Shown: positions 1-10,345, counted from the stretch's first letter. The stretch is DNA of 64,000 nucleotides from Medicago truncatula (GCF_003473485.1 NC_053048.1:23615255-23679254), one strand, 5' to 3'. The notes: generated from the sequence alone by a model not told the origin. Made by a program: numbers and translations.

Positions 1-755
1 CAGCATTTATCAAACCAAATGGCATCACCACATAGCAGAAAGCACCCCAGGGCGTGATGAAAGACGTCTTTTCTCTATCCTCAGGAGCCATCCTGATCTG
101 ATTGTAGCCGGAGAAACCGTCCATGAAGGAGAAAACCTTGCACTTAGCAGTGTTATCAACCAATACATCAATGTGAGGTAAAGGAAAATTATCCTTCGGA
201 CTAGCCTTGTTCAAGTCTCGATAATCAACACACATTCTGACTTTGCCATCTTTCTTTGGAACAGGCACTATGTTGGCCAACCATTGAGGATACTCTGATG
301 TGACTAGGAAACCTGCATCAATCTGCTTTCGCACTTCCTCTTTGATCTTGAGGGCCATATCAGGATGAGATCTTCTCAATTTCTGCTTTACCGAAGGACA
401 CTCAGGCTTCAAAGGCAGTCTGTGTTCAACGACATCAGGGTCTAGACCCGGCATGTCTTTGCATGACCATGCGAATATATCAACATATTCTCTGATAATC
501 TCAATTACTCTTTTCTTGACAGATACATCCAACGATGCCCCAATCTTGATATCTATCTTGTCTTCCTCAGTAACCAGATTGATGATTTCTATCTCTTCCT
601 GATGAGGTTGAATTGTCTTCCTTTCTTGTTCCAACATCCATTTGATCTCATTCGGGATCTCTTCATCCTCCTCTACCACAGCCTCGTAAACCGGGACCTC
701 AAAGTTGGGAGAAAGCATGGAGTCACTGTGTTCAACGGATTCACTTATGTTCAGT
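1..755 (-). CDS. Ogre/Tat-type Ty3-gypsy pol, second exon (partial, N-terminal reverse transcriptase)
   Basis: Reading the minus strand from 755 to the window edge gives one open frame into the reverse transcriptase of a Ty3/gypsy Tat-lineage element. Visible blocks are a KEEVRKQIDAGF-type linker, VPVPKKDGKVRMCVDYRDLN (about 180-270), FPLPHID, MDGFSGYNQI and a VMPFGLIN block at the left edge. The enzyme copies element RNA into DNA in cytoplasmic particles. The catalytic YxDD motif, RNase H and integrase lie outside the window. No stop is seen here, in contrast to the other retroelements of the window. The frame joins gag-pro through the intron at 756-1043. Seen: motifs and open frame. Known: Tat/Ogre pol order. 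Confidence 0.9.
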
Positions 756-1043
756 CTGCACATGATTCATGATTGATTTTAATGAGTAAATGCAGACCTT
801 TGGTTTTGAAATTTAAAAGAAAAAGAGAATGATTTTTTTTGGATTTTTATTACCATTTTTTCCAGAAAAAGCAACAAAAAATAAAAAGTAATAAAAGCCG
901 TGATAGAAACGACGATTTTTATTTGTAATAAAAGTACTAGAAGCAAAACAAAGCCCTACATGATTTCACTTTCGCCTTGGGCAGAACGAAAGGAGTTTTC
1001 TTAAAAACAAAAAAAACAACAAAAGACAAGACAAACACATTAC
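756..1043 (-). other. Predicted spliceosomal intron between protease and reverse transcriptase of the Ogre element
   Basis: A 288-nt segment separates the gag-pro frame from the RT frame. On the minus strand it starts with donor GTAATG at 1043-1038 and ends with a TGTGCAG acceptor at 756. The donor overlaps the gag-pro stop codon (TAA at 1042-1040). Removing the segment keeps the two frames in phase and removes the stop. The segment is T-rich with stops in all frames. An intron at exactly this point is a known hallmark of Ogre elements, so splicing would decide between a short Gag-Pro and a full Gag-Pro-Pol product. Boundaries are inferred from consensus and frame, not from transcripts. Confidence 0.75.
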
Positions 1044-4000
1044 TTAGAGCGGGGTGTCACAGAAGGAATGTCAACAGCAATCCAGTTGCAGCAAGCTCCT
1101 CCAGGGGTCACAAAGACCGGTGTCACTCCTCCAGGCGCATCATCTAAAATTGCATTGGTCTCTGGCGAATCATGAATGAAACCAGCACTGTGGAAAGAAC
1201 CTCTGGTGGGGTCGAACATCCCAGGCTTACTGTTAAGGAAACCAATTCCCTCTTTACGCTTGTTTTCTGGCAACTCCACTAGCTGACCCCAGCCTTCGGT
1301 TTTGCCTTCCTGAATTACTCTTCGGGCATCCTTCAACGAAGCCATACAAGTCTCAATCTTACCGACACTTTCTTCGGCAGAGAACCCTTGGAATGATGGC
1401 CCGTCTGAACTACTACCACCGATAACAGAGAAAGCAGACAAATTGCTGATTAAAAAAGCCGATTCGCCACTCACAGTGATCAACTTTCCACGACTTACAA
1501 ACTTCAATTTCTGATGGAGAGTAGATGTCACTGCCCCGGCGTCATGAATCCATGGTCTGCCGAGCAAACAGCTGAAAGAAGCCTGGATTTCCATGACTTG
1601 GAAAGTAACCTGAAATTCATGTGGGCCGACCGAAATTGGCAAATCTACCTCACCATACACCGATCTCCTAGTTCCATCGAAGGCCCTCACCGTCACCTTG
1701 CTAAGTCTCAAAGGAGCCTCGGAGTACGCCAATTGGTCGAGAGTTGACTTGGGCATCACATTAAGTGCAGAGCCGGTATCTATCAGGACGTTGGATAACG
1801 AGTCCGTTCTGCAAAGTACAGAGATGAGTAATGCCTGATTATGCTTATTCCCCTCCGCCGGGAGATCTTCATCACTGAAAGTCAGACCGTTACACGCGGT
1901 CACATTCCCCACAATGCTTTCGAATTGACCCAGAGTTACATCATAATCCACAAATGCCTGGTCTAGTACTTTCTTCAGGGCATCCCGATGAGCACCAGAA
2001 CTTGACAACAGGGCCATGATGGAAATCTTCGCAGGAGTTTGTAACAGCTGGTCCACCACCCTGTATTCACTCTTCTTGATCAGCTTCAAGACTTCATCGG
2101 CATCCTCAAAGTCAAACTCTTTGGCCTGCTCCCCAGCTTTACCTTTACCGGCGTTTCGCTCTTTTACTGGCTCATCGACCGGAACACTAACACTCTTCGG
2201 ACCCACCGTAGGAAGGATGCGGCCACTCCTCAAAATCCGGCTATTCTCTGCGATATTATCCACAGCAACAGGTGAAGTTGTCTCACTTCCGGGCTCTAGA
2301 ATCGTGCCTTCATACTTGTAGGGTACAGCTTTCTGAGCAGTAGTAGGCGTGGGCCTAGGCACACAGATTACCAAGGGAGTACCAACGGGCTTTGTACTGT
2401 TGGGGTTTATCACCAGCGGCCTCCTGGCTCTGAATACCGGAGTGACAACACAGACGTCCTTGCTCTCGGGTTCCCTTGTAACCACAAGTTCCCTTCTAAT
2501 TAGGAGACCCTGCACATCATTCTGGACTTGTATACATCCACGAGGATCCATCAAACATATATCACAAGCTTCATGATTGTGGTTGAAGAGAGTTGCTTTA
2601 CACATTTTCACATGTATCGGTACCAGAGGAGTCTTGATATCACCTACAGAGAGAATGCGAGCCTCTTCCTGATCGTCTTGAATCATATTAACAGCAGGCC
2701 CATGAGTAGGCAGAGGATTGTTCTGAGCTACAGCATCAGGGTCGGTGAAGGTTAACTCTTTGCTACTTATCAGTTTCTGAACCTCTTTCTTAAGAGCAAA
2801 ACAACGCTCCACATCATGGCCTGGTGCCCCTTGATGGTAAATACAATGAAGGTCCGGACGGTACCAGCGTGGGAGAGGGTCTGGAATGCGAGGAGGTGGT
2901 ATTGTTTGGACCAGATTCTGTGCAAGTAAAGAAGGGAGCAATGCTCCATAGGTCATTGGCAAGGGGTCAAATTGTTGCCTTTGATTCTGCTGATTGTGAG
3001 GAGCCTGAGGACGGGGTTGTTGGTATGGTTGTTGGGGGTAATATGGTTGTTGAGGGAATTGTTGTAGGTTGTATAGTGGTTGGTATAATGGGGGGTAGTA
3101 TGGTGCAGGTCCTTGAGGTCTGGGTGATTGATAGTTTGGGTTCTGGGGTGCGGTCATTTGTGGGGTGATGTTGGCAACAAAGGGGTGATTTGGGTACACG
3201 GGCTGAGGTCCTCCATGAGCCACCATGCCAACCTCTTGAGCATTCCTCTTTGGGTAACCATTCCCAAATTTCTTATTACCATTGGACGGAACCCCTAAAG
3301 AACCACCTGAAGAACTTCCCGAAACAGCTGCTCCCTTACGAGCCCACTCCTCGATACGCATTCCTGTTTCCACCAAGTCAGTGAACTTCTGTGATGCACA
3401 GACAATCATCTTTTCTGAATAACAAGGGCTCAGGGTTTCATAGAACAATTCTGAAAGTTCCCTCTCATCTAAGGGAGGACGAATCTGAGCAGCTTTTTGA
3501 ATGAAGCGTTGTGCGTATTCTTTGAACGATTCTTTATCTTTCTGGGTTAAGGACTGCAACTCTTTGCGACTTGGCGCCAGATAGGTATTATATTTGTACT
3601 GTTGCATGAAGGCCTCAGCCAACTGTTCAAAAGTAGTGACTCCTTTCAACCCCATGAACCAGGTATGTGCCGGACCAGTCAAACTATCCTGGAAGCAGTG
3701 AATGAGTAAGGGAACATTATTCTTGTAAGCTATCATCTTCCTAATATACATAGTTAGATGATTTTGTGGACACGTGTCCCCTTGATACTTCTCAAATACA
3801 GGCATCTTGAACTTTGGAGGTATGTTTACATCTGGTACTAAGCAAAGGTCATATATGCTTTGGACGACTGTTTCCTTCCCCCGCATATTACTCATCTTCT
3901 TCTCTAGAGCACCGAACCTTTCTTCCCAATCGATTGCTTTATCATCCCCCATTATACTGTCGGAGTGATAAATCTGCTCTTCATGTTGTGGCCCAACATG

Positions 4001-4480
4001 CACAGTAGGACCTGCTTGAGTCATGGTAGCTTGCGGAATCGGTTGACTCATCTGGAAATGTGCCGAAGTCTGTTGACCCTGTGTGAATGGCATTTCAGTA
4101 GCACCTGGACCAAAACCCCCGTTAGTTGCAATCGGCATGCCCCAAGGGTAGCCTGAAGGCATGGAATACTGAGGAGTAGCAAAGGGACCCTGGGGGCCAA
4201 GAGGACGGAAGCCTGAGTTACCCATAGTTGCCAAATTACCAGAAGAAAAATCAGTCCTCAGAGGCTGAGTGAGGCCGATAGTTGTAGTAATAGTCGGAGA
4301 TGGTTGCGGGGGACCCTCAGGTGCAGCTGTGACGACCACAACAGGAGTTGAATTGGAGATTGCTGCTTGCTCTCTCTCAGCCATCATAGTTTCCATCATA
4401 AGTGCCATTCTTTCCATCTCTCCCTTGAGGTTAACCAGTTCCTCTCTGAGCTGAGCGTTTTCTTGTTCTGCCGCTAACAT
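1040..4480 (-). CDS. Ogre-type gag-protease polyprotein (exon 1)
   Basis: One long minus-strand frame. It starts with an N-terminal coiled-coil stretch (AEQENAQLREELVNLKGEM) after the ATG at 4480, followed by a Pro/Gln-rich region. The retrotransposon gag core lies at about 3400-3800 (HTWFMGL, FKEYAQRFIQKAAQI). A zinc-knuckle-like CIYHQGAPGHDVERC sits at about 2810-2850, and an aspartic protease with LIDTGSALNVMP at about 1755-1790. The frame stays open upstream to about 4597, but with no ATG, so 4480 is the first supported start. Gag builds the particle; protease matures it. It ends at TAA 1040-1042 unless the intron is spliced. About 1150 codons without a stop suggest a young copy. Confidence 0.9.
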   Translation of the reverse strand: MLAAEQENAQLREELVNLKGEMERMALMMETMMAEREQAAISNSTPVVVVTAAPEGPPQPSPTITTTIGLTQPLRTDFSSGNLATMGNSGFRPLGPQGPFATPQYSMPSGYPWGMPIATNGGFGPGATEMPFTQGQQTSAHFQMSQPIPQATMTQAGPTVHVGPQHEEQIYHSDSIMGDDKAIDWEERFGALEKKMSNMRGKETVVQSIYDLCLVPDVNIPPKFKMPVFEKYQGDTCPQNHLTMYIRKMIAYKNNVPLLIHCFQDSLTGPAHTWFMGLKGVTTFEQLAEAFMQQYKYNTYLAPSRKELQSLTQKDKESFKEYAQRFIQKAAQIRPPLDERELSELFYETLSPCYSEKMIVCASQKFTDLVETGMRIEEWARKGAAVSGSSSGGSLGVPSNGNKKFGNGYPKRNAQEVGMVAHGGPQPVYPNHPFVANITPQMTAPQNPNYQSPRPQGPAPYYPPLYQPLYNLQQFPQQPYYPQQPYQQPRPQAPHNQQNQRQQFDPLPMTYGALLPSLLAQNLVQTIPPPRIPDPLPRWYRPDLHCIYHQGAPGHDVERCFALKKEVQKLISSKELTFTDPDAVAQNNPLPTHGPAVNMIQDDQEEARILSVGDIKTPLVPIHVKMCKATLFNHNHEACDICLMDPRGCIQVQNDVQGLLIRRELVVTREPESKDVCVVTPVFRARRPLVINPNSTKPVGTPLVICVPRPTPTTAQKAVPYKYEGTILEPGSETTSPVAVDNIAENSRILRSGRILPTVGPKSVSVPVDEPVKERNAGKGKAGEQAKEFDFEDADEVLKLIKKSEYRVVDQLLQTPAKISIMALLSSSGAHRDALKKVLDQAFVDYDVTLGQFESIVGNVTACNGLTFSDEDLPAEGNKHNQALLISVLCRTDSLSNVLIDTGSALNVMPKSTLDQLAYSEAPLRLSKVTVRAFDGTRRSVYGEVDLPISVGPHEFQVTFQVMEIQASFSCLLGRPWIHDAGAVTSTLHQKLKFVSRGKLITVSGESAFLISNLSAFSVIGGSSSDGPSFQGFSAEESVGKIETCMASLKDARRVIQEGKTEGWGQLVELPENKRKEGIGFLNSKPGMFDPTRGSFHSAGFIHDSPETNAILDDAPGGVTPVFVTPGGACCNWIAVDIPSVTPRSK

Positions 4481-4648
4481 CCTCTTCTTGATATGAACTC
4501 GAGTGTTGTGAATGCGAGTGGGTTTGTACTGAATACGCCGGGCCACTTTGCTTTTCTGAGGCAGAAATGAGGAGAGTATGAGACTTGATTTTGACACTTT
4601 TTATGAATGCAATATGATGCATGATATGCTATATGCCAAAATATGCAA

Positions 4649-4652
4649 TTTA

Positions 4653-4683
<31 letters not shown>

Positions 4684-4690
4684 TTTATTG
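4649..4690. repeat. (TA)n microsatellite plus T-run between the two Ogre ORFs
   Basis: An alternating TA run of about 28 nt followed by about 13 T, in the spacer between the gag ORF and ORF1. Simple sequence; no other content seen. Confidence 0.9.
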
Positions 4691-4756
4691 AAGGACCTAT
4701 AGAAGCAATTTTGTAAACATACCAACCTAAACAAATCATAAAAAACAAAGTTGATT

Positions 4757-4914
4757 ACAAGATAATTCCCTTTCTAACAACAAAGCCAAGAGATAGACTT
4801 TCAAAGTAGAACAAGATAATTCCCTTTTAACAGACTGAGCCAAGGGATAGACTTTCAAAGTAAAACAAGATAATTCCCTTTAAACAAAGTGAGCCAAGGG
4901 ATAGACTCCATAAC
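4757..4914. repeat. Three tandem 54-bp repeats in the Ogre ORF1-gag spacer
   Basis: Three successive copies begin at 4757, 4811 and 4865, each opening with ACAAGATAATTCCCTTT and containing a GCCAAG(A/G)GATAGACT block. The period is 54 bp; the third copy is shortened. They fill most of the spacer between the ORF1 stop and the gag start. No coding potential is visible. Spacers of this kind are often repeat-rich in Ogre elements; a role in translation of the downstream ORF is speculation. Confidence 0.85.
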
Positions 4915-4964
4915 TAAAAAACATCAAAAACAAACTGAAAAGACTCTCAAGCCTCTGAAGCGAA

Positions 4965-6377
4965 CTACTCCTCAAAATCAGAATGCGGCCCATCAAAGAG
5001 ATCCATACGTTTCTTCTTCCGCCCGGGAATTTGATCAAGTGCGGCATCTTTCTCCTTGATACTTTTTCTCAGCTGGGCGATTACCACATCTTTCTTATGG
5101 CTATCATAGGCTTCTTGCTCTAGTAGGACCATTACAGCCTCATACTCCTGATCCTTTTTCTGATACTCTCTTTTCCACCTATGTACTTCACGTTCCGCTT
5201 CAGCTAAACGCTCTTGGTATTCCTTCTCGGTGTCAAAGGTCATGGGTAGGGGTGGTGCTGGAGTGATTGCAGATACAAATCTTGATATCTTGTAAGGCAT
5301 CCCAATTTGGACAGCTCTATCTATCACCCACTGAGTGTATGATTCATGAACGGCACCTGTCTTCTTCCCTAACTGGCCTTTGTCTCTTCTACGAATGGTG
5401 TGCCAAGCTCGCACAACCTGCTCCCTCATGCCTTTACTGTCATCTATGTTGAGGTAATATACATTCTCTAGATAGATGCTGAGAGGTTTCCCTTCCATGG
5501 GATATCCGAACTGGCGTCGGGCAAGTGTAGGATTGTAGCTAATTCCTCCTTCCAACCCAAGAAGTGGTACATTGGAGAATTTCCCACAACTGTCAATAAT
5601 GGTTCCTTCGTCATAAACCCGATCGTACCACACTATCTCGGCTGGAGTAAGGGACATGAGTCTTTTTGACCAAAGAAGGTTTTCTGGATTGGTGGTGAAG
5701 CGAGGAGTTCGGGGTAAGTGAGAGGGGATCCACCGATATAGCAATTGTGCACAACAAAGGATAGTTCCACGACCAGCTTGGGTGCGTCTATGGATGGAGA
5801 GATAGGTATCACCTAATAAGGTAGGGACAGGGTTCCTTGACAAGAAAATTTGGATAGCCTTAATGTCCACAAAGTTGTCGAGGCTAGGGAAGAGTACGAG
5901 GCCATCAATAAGCAAGGCAAGGATGGAGTTAAAAGCATAGGCAACCCCCATTTTGTCAAAGAATGTGGTCCTTTCGTAAAGGAAATCGGTGGAGAAACCC
6001 AAAAATTTCCCCCTAGTGATGAGATGTGCTTTCACTTCGTCCGTTTCAAGATGGAGGGCTGCGGCAATGGTTGAGTGCTTGGGAGTTTCCTCGAGGCCAC
6101 TGAAATGTACTTTGTCCAACACTGGTAAATTAATCCAACAAGAGTACTCCTCCAAGGTGGGAAGGATCTGGTAATCTTGAAAAGTAAAGCAATGGTAGCT
6201 CGGGTCATAGAACTGAACAAAAGCGTTGAGAAGCCCTTCGTCAATATCTGTCTTAACAACACCCATCAAATTTCCATGTTGCTTGTAGAAATCGTCCGTA
6301 CAAACCACTTTCTTCCCTAGCTTCCTCAAACTCAAGAGATCTGGCTTCCTGAAACTATATTGCCTAAGGCTCCTCAT
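4965..6377 (-). CDS. Ogre ORF1 (DUF7745-type protein), 470 aa
   Basis: Intact minus-strand ORF with an ATG at 6377, placed 5' of gag as in Ogre elements. The first ~330 residues match the plant DUF7745 type by pattern: a YDPSYHCFTFQDYQILPTLE block, then LSRNPVPTLLGDTYLSIHRR, then CCAQLLYRWIPSHLPRTPRF. The C-terminal ~100 residues are Glu/Lys/Arg-rich and form a coiled coil (YQERLAEAEREVHRWKREYQ). The start is preferred because it is the first ATG and directly precedes the conserved block. The function of Ogre ORF1 is unknown; an accessory role in the element's cycle is inference. The frame is undamaged, consistent with the intact gag-pro beside it. Confidence 0.85.
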   Translation of the reverse strand: MRSLRQYSFRKPDLLSLRKLGKKVVCTDDFYKQHGNLMGVVKTDIDEGLLNAFVQFYDPSYHCFTFQDYQILPTLEEYSCWINLPVLDKVHFSGLEETPKHSTIAAALHLETDEVKAHLITRGKFLGFSTDFLYERTTFFDKMGVAYAFNSILALLIDGLVLFPSLDNFVDIKAIQIFLSRNPVPTLLGDTYLSIHRRTQAGRGTILCCAQLLYRWIPSHLPRTPRFTTNPENLLWSKRLMSLTPAEIVWYDRVYDEGTIIDSCGKFSNVPLLGLEGGISYNPTLARRQFGYPMEGKPLSIYLENVYYLNIDDSKGMREQVVRAWHTIRRRDKGQLGKKTGAVHESYTQWVIDRAVQIGMPYKISRFVSAITPAPPLPMTFDTEKEYQERLAEAEREVHRWKREYQKKDQEYEAVMVLLEQEAYDSHKKDVVIAQLRKSIKEKDAALDQIPGRKKKRMDLFDGPHSDFEE

Positions 6378-7058
6378 ATCTACAATGTTTACAACAAAGC
6401 TTTTATAAGTCCTTCAAAAAAAAAAAAAAAAATTTCGATGAATGGAAAAAATATTTATGAATGGATGCATGTATGCATGATAATACTAAAGCACATAGGA
6501 TGCTGGAGTCAAAGGGTAACAACGCCATTTGGTAAGGACTAAGGTTTTAAATTGCACTTGTAACAAGGGTTCTACCAAGTTCCCAAAGTCTTTAACCACT
6601 TCCGAATATTTATCGGGTGACGGGAGTACTCCCATTCCAATTATATTCGTCGGAAAGTCTCGTTTGGGTGTAGTATCGCGTATCAACTAATTCAAGAGTA
6701 CTCTCGATTAGCCACCGCACTACGTCCTAAAAGGCCAAGATGGGTTAAAGGTGACTAACGGTCCTCAACTTCAAAGGTCACTTGAGATTGGAAACCATAC
6801 ATGAGTACTCACGTTGACAATATATACTTCCAAGATCCCTCCGTTGAGTGGGGTTATCACATGTGCCAATACCGAAGAGTACTCTTGGCATGGAACTATG
6901 ATTATACCACCGTCCTATCTTAAGTTTCCCTCAAGCTCGGGTGTAGAGCTTATCTCACCACTCACGTAAACATGTAAGAAAATATTTACAAAGCGTAAAC
7001 AAATAATAAAGCACAAAATAAAGAAAGTAAGGTGGGTTTAACCCGCATAGGATCTAAG
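6378..7058 (-). other. Untranslated leader of the Ogre element
   Basis: About 680 nt between the primer-binding site and the ORF1 start. There is no long ORF on the minus strand. A GAGTACTC(T/C)-like word recurs at irregular spacing (for example about 6625, 6697, 6803, 6881), and an A-run lies at 6417-6432. Expected content is the packaging signal and 5' leader; none can be pinpointed. Confidence 0.6.
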
Positions 7059-7076
7059 TCCCCAGTGAAGTCGCCA
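7059..7076 (-). other. Primer-binding site of the Ogre element, arginine tRNA type
   Basis: On the minus strand TGGCGACTTCACTGGGGA begins three bases after the LTR end. It is complementary, with one or a few mismatches, to the 3' end of plant tRNA-Arg (which ends ...GTCGCCA). This is the known primer class of Ogre/Tat elements and fixes both element orientation and LTR boundary. Confidence 0.8.
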
Positions 7077-8229
7077 TTCTGTGCTCCCCGATTTTCGGAT
7101 ATCAAACCATTGATTGATTTGAATCGTCAATCTTTGAACTCTCAATTTTTATTCGTGGGAAGGGAAAAAATGAGTAAAAACCCTTATCGAGACTTTGGAT
7201 TCGGGGGTTGGTTTCGAATAGGGAAGGTGTTAAGCACCCTAAACGACTTCGGTACTCCGAAGGAACCGCTTACCTAGATTATCTTGTGCTAAATTCATTT
7301 GCTTACTTGAAAAATTATTACCTAAAAATCTATGTAAAAGAATGGAGGGAGAATAAATATGTTTTGGTTATTTTTATTTGATTTGGAAGGACAAGTCCTC
7401 TGCCTACGTACCCTTTTTGGGAAAGGGATCAAAACCGACGTAGTTCCAAAAAAAAAAAAAAAAAAAAAAAATTCTTTGGTGGGTTAGGTTGATTTTAAGA
7501 TTTTTTTTGAAAATGGTTTTAAGAAGAGAAAGAGGCCTCAAGGCATGAGATAAACGAAATGAGTGAGGTTAATTGAAAGTTTGATTAAGAAATAAAGGAA
7601 AAAAAAGTTATTAAGAAAATGATTTTTGAAGTTTTGCATATTTGATTTTTTTTGAGAAAAATGATTTTTTCTAAACTAACGGTGAAAACTAACGTAACGT
7701 CGTAAAAACGAGTGGAAAGCGGTAAATAAATTGTGGTAGTGTCGGTGCAAGTGTCGGTGCTTGTGTTACCTACATTATTACATCAATTCCTAAATACAAC
7801 CCTAAGGCCTTTACGCCAAAATAAAAATGCAAGAAATAAAATTACATCAATTCCCTATTTATACACACTAAGTCAATGACGAAATAAGATGATGAGAAAA
7901 TTAAATGTGCATGCTATGATTCAAGACAAAAATTAAATCGTTAGTAAGCATAAGAAATATCATGGTGAATGAGACATAAGAAATAAAAAGCAAGGAATAA
8001 AGACAAGCAACAATTAAGATCATCATATAAGAAATAAATAAAAAAAATTTTTAAAAGAAAACAAATAGGATGGATTTTTAAAATTAGAGAAAATTAAGAT
8101 GATAAGAACAATATTTTTTGGAATTTTTTAAAAGCATTAAAATGTAAAAAAAAATGTAAAAAGTATTTAAAAATGATAAAGAACAATAAAAAAAAGAAAA
8201 TACAAAATTGGCTCAGCAGGACTTAATCT

Positions 8230-8474
8230 GGACCGTTGGATGAATCCAGAGGTCCAAATCTGAATCCCAAGATCTCATCACAGCCATAGGATCTAAGATC
8301 CAACGGTTTTAAAAATAAACAGAAAAAAGGAAGGATATACTGGAAGCACAGTGACCGTCAGATCAATGATCTGACGGTTCAATCAGCAGGCACGCAGTAT
8401 TCCACACAAAAGAAACAAACACTCAACCACATACGAGATGCATCATAGGCCGTTAGATCTACGATCTGACGGCC
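8230..8474. repeat. Cluster of ACCGT(C/T)(A/G)GATC palindromes in the Ogre LTR
   Basis: The word ACCGTYRGATC recurs in both orientations. There is a perfect palindrome with 11-bp arms at 8354-8364 and 8368-8378, and a one-mismatch palindrome with 12-bp arms at 8448-8459 and 8463-8474. Single arms lie near 8231 and 8287-8305. All lie downstream of the predicted minus-strand TATA box, so they would be transcribed in the leader. Confidence 0.7.
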
Positions 8475-8586
8475 TAGCTATAATCATACACGGTAATACG
8501 ATGGAACAACACACATGGAATTAAAATAAAATGATGAGGCTATATAAATGGTTTCACCAAAAAAAAAACAAACATAAAACAAAAAC

Positions 8587-8619
8587 CTTCTCTCTCTAAG
8601 TTAAACTTAGAGAGAGAAG
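8587..8619. repeat. Perfect hairpin, 16-bp arms, 1-nt spacer
   Basis: CTTCTCTCTCTAAGTT at 8587-8602 is the exact reverse complement of 8604-8619, with a single A between. It lies in the Ogre LTR next to a plus-strand TATATAAAT at about 8540. It is a strong structure in either RNA orientation. Confidence 0.9.
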
Positions 8620-9415
8620 CTCTCCCTTCTCTCAAGAACAAACTGCCGGAGAAGATGAAGAGGGGCGGCCGGAGTTCCTCCGGTGCGGTGGTGGTCCATG
8701 CCGCCGCCGCGCCGGAATTTTTTTTTACTTCTTTTTCGAAAACAAATACTCCAAACTGCTCCTCTTTCCCTTCTCTAAACGAATCCACACTCAAAATTTT
8801 GAAAACAAACCACATAAACACTAGATCTAGAAAAAGCTTCATCAACAAAATTTTTCACAAATGTTTTCAAACAAACACGAACCAAGCAGATCGGAAGGAG
8901 AGAAAGAAGAACGTATTACCTCTGGTTTCAAAGCTGAGAGGAAGGAATCTACTACTTTAAGCTCGGATGCACCTCTTTCTTGCTGAAATTCTCCGATCCG
9001 ACTTGAATCCGGTCTGATTGGCTTTCTTTTTGCTCCGGTTCGGTTCGTTTTGCTTAGATTTCGTTCGGTTTTCTCTCTTTGATTTTGGTCCGATCTGAGT
9101 TGTTGCCGTGTTTGTTGTGGTATTCTGAGCTGTTGTTGTTATGCGATTCGGATTTGTAGTGATACAGATCCGGATTTGTGTTGTTGGGTTCGGACTTGTA
9201 TTGATTTGAGGTGTTTATGTTGTTATTGTGTGTTTCTGGAAATGATTGAGGTTCATGTTCATGATGAACAGCTATGAACATTCATGATGATTATTGTGTA
9301 TTTTTATTTTTGATCTGAAAAAGTTGAGAGAGATGAAAGATTAGGGTTTCTGATGGTGATTGCTGCGGCTGCTACAGTGATTCTCTCTGACTCCCTTCCC
9401 AATGATTGGACAGTG

Positions 9416-9423
9416 TATTTATA
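9416..9423 (-). promoter_or_regulatory. Predicted TATA box of the Ogre LTR
   Basis: The minus strand reads TATAAATA, followed by ACTGTCCAATCATTGG and then a pyrimidine-rich leader (CTTTCATCTCTCTC). Position and strand fit the element's own promoter in U3. Inferred from consensus only. Confidence 0.55.
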
Positions 9424-10052
9424 GTGACAAAATAGGGTTGGCTCTGGTACAGATCAAAGACCAAAATACCCTTGCAGCTGAGACTTGGAGAAAAAGACTT
9501 GACAAAAAATAAAAATAAACAAAAAAGCAAAAATAAATAAAAATAAAAGTAAACAAATAAAAAAAGAAAAAAAGAGAAGAAAGACCAAAGTCACTTACGT
9601 GACTGTCTTCTCTTTTTTTTGAAAGTAAAATAATAAAATAAAAATAAAAATAAAAATGAAGATTAAATAAAAATAAAAATAACGTCCCTTCGGAACTAAA
9701 TGAGGTACTTCAAAGTAACCTCCCTGCCGAAATTTTGTCTGAAATGATAAAAATAGTAAAAAAAAAGACGCGACTTTTAAAATATGGTTAGACCTTCTCT
9801 TTTTTTTTTTATGACATGACCGTTACGATTAAAAAGACTATATAACAAAAAATGCGTCATAAAAAAGAAAGTGAGACGGTTTTAATTGTTGTGAAATGCA
9901 AACGTTGATTTAAATGTAAAATAAAAAACTTTTTGAATGACTAAAGACAAAAAACACGAATTTTAAATGGTAAAAAAACGAATAAAAGGGAACGTGAACC
10001 ATTTTAAAATACGGACAAACGATCTTAAACGGTCCAAAATTGGGGTATGACA

Positions 10053-10345
10053 TATATGATTATTATTATTAAGTGATGATTATTTTGTGTTGTATATGAT
10101 TATTATTATTAAGTGATGATTATGTTGTGTTGTATATGATTATTATTATTATTAAGGGATGATTATGTTGTGTTGTATATGATTATTATTATTATTAAGT
10201 GATGATTATGTTGTGTTGTATATGATATTATTATTAAGTGATGATTATGTTGTGTTATATATGATTATGATTATTAAGTGATGATTATATTGTGTTGTAT
10301 ATGATTATTATTATAAAGTGATGATTATGTTGTGTTGTTTAAGTT
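10053..10345. repeat. AT-rich minisatellite, about 43-46 bp unit, 6-7 copies
   Basis: Units of TATATGATTATTATTATTAA followed by a GTGATGATTATGTTGTGTTG-like half repeat from 10053 to about 10345. Length differs mainly through the number of ATT triplets; later copies decay towards 10400. It starts exactly at the Ogre LTR end, so the Ogre element appears to have inserted into it. Confidence 0.85.

Larger units (their letters stand above)
7080..10052 (-). mobile_element. 5' LTR of the Ogre/Tat element (about 2.97 kb)
   Basis: On the minus strand the LTR begins TGTCATACCCCAATTT at 10052 and ends GGGGAGCACA at 7080, giving TG...CA termini immediately followed by the primer site. Contents include a TATA box (9416-9423), GATC palindromes (8230-8474), a perfect 16-bp hairpin (8587-8619), a GC-rich island near 8660-8720 and long A/T runs. 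Short ORFs inside show no family features and are not reported. The other LTR lies beyond the window, so the left end and target duplication cannot be checked. Confidence 0.85.
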
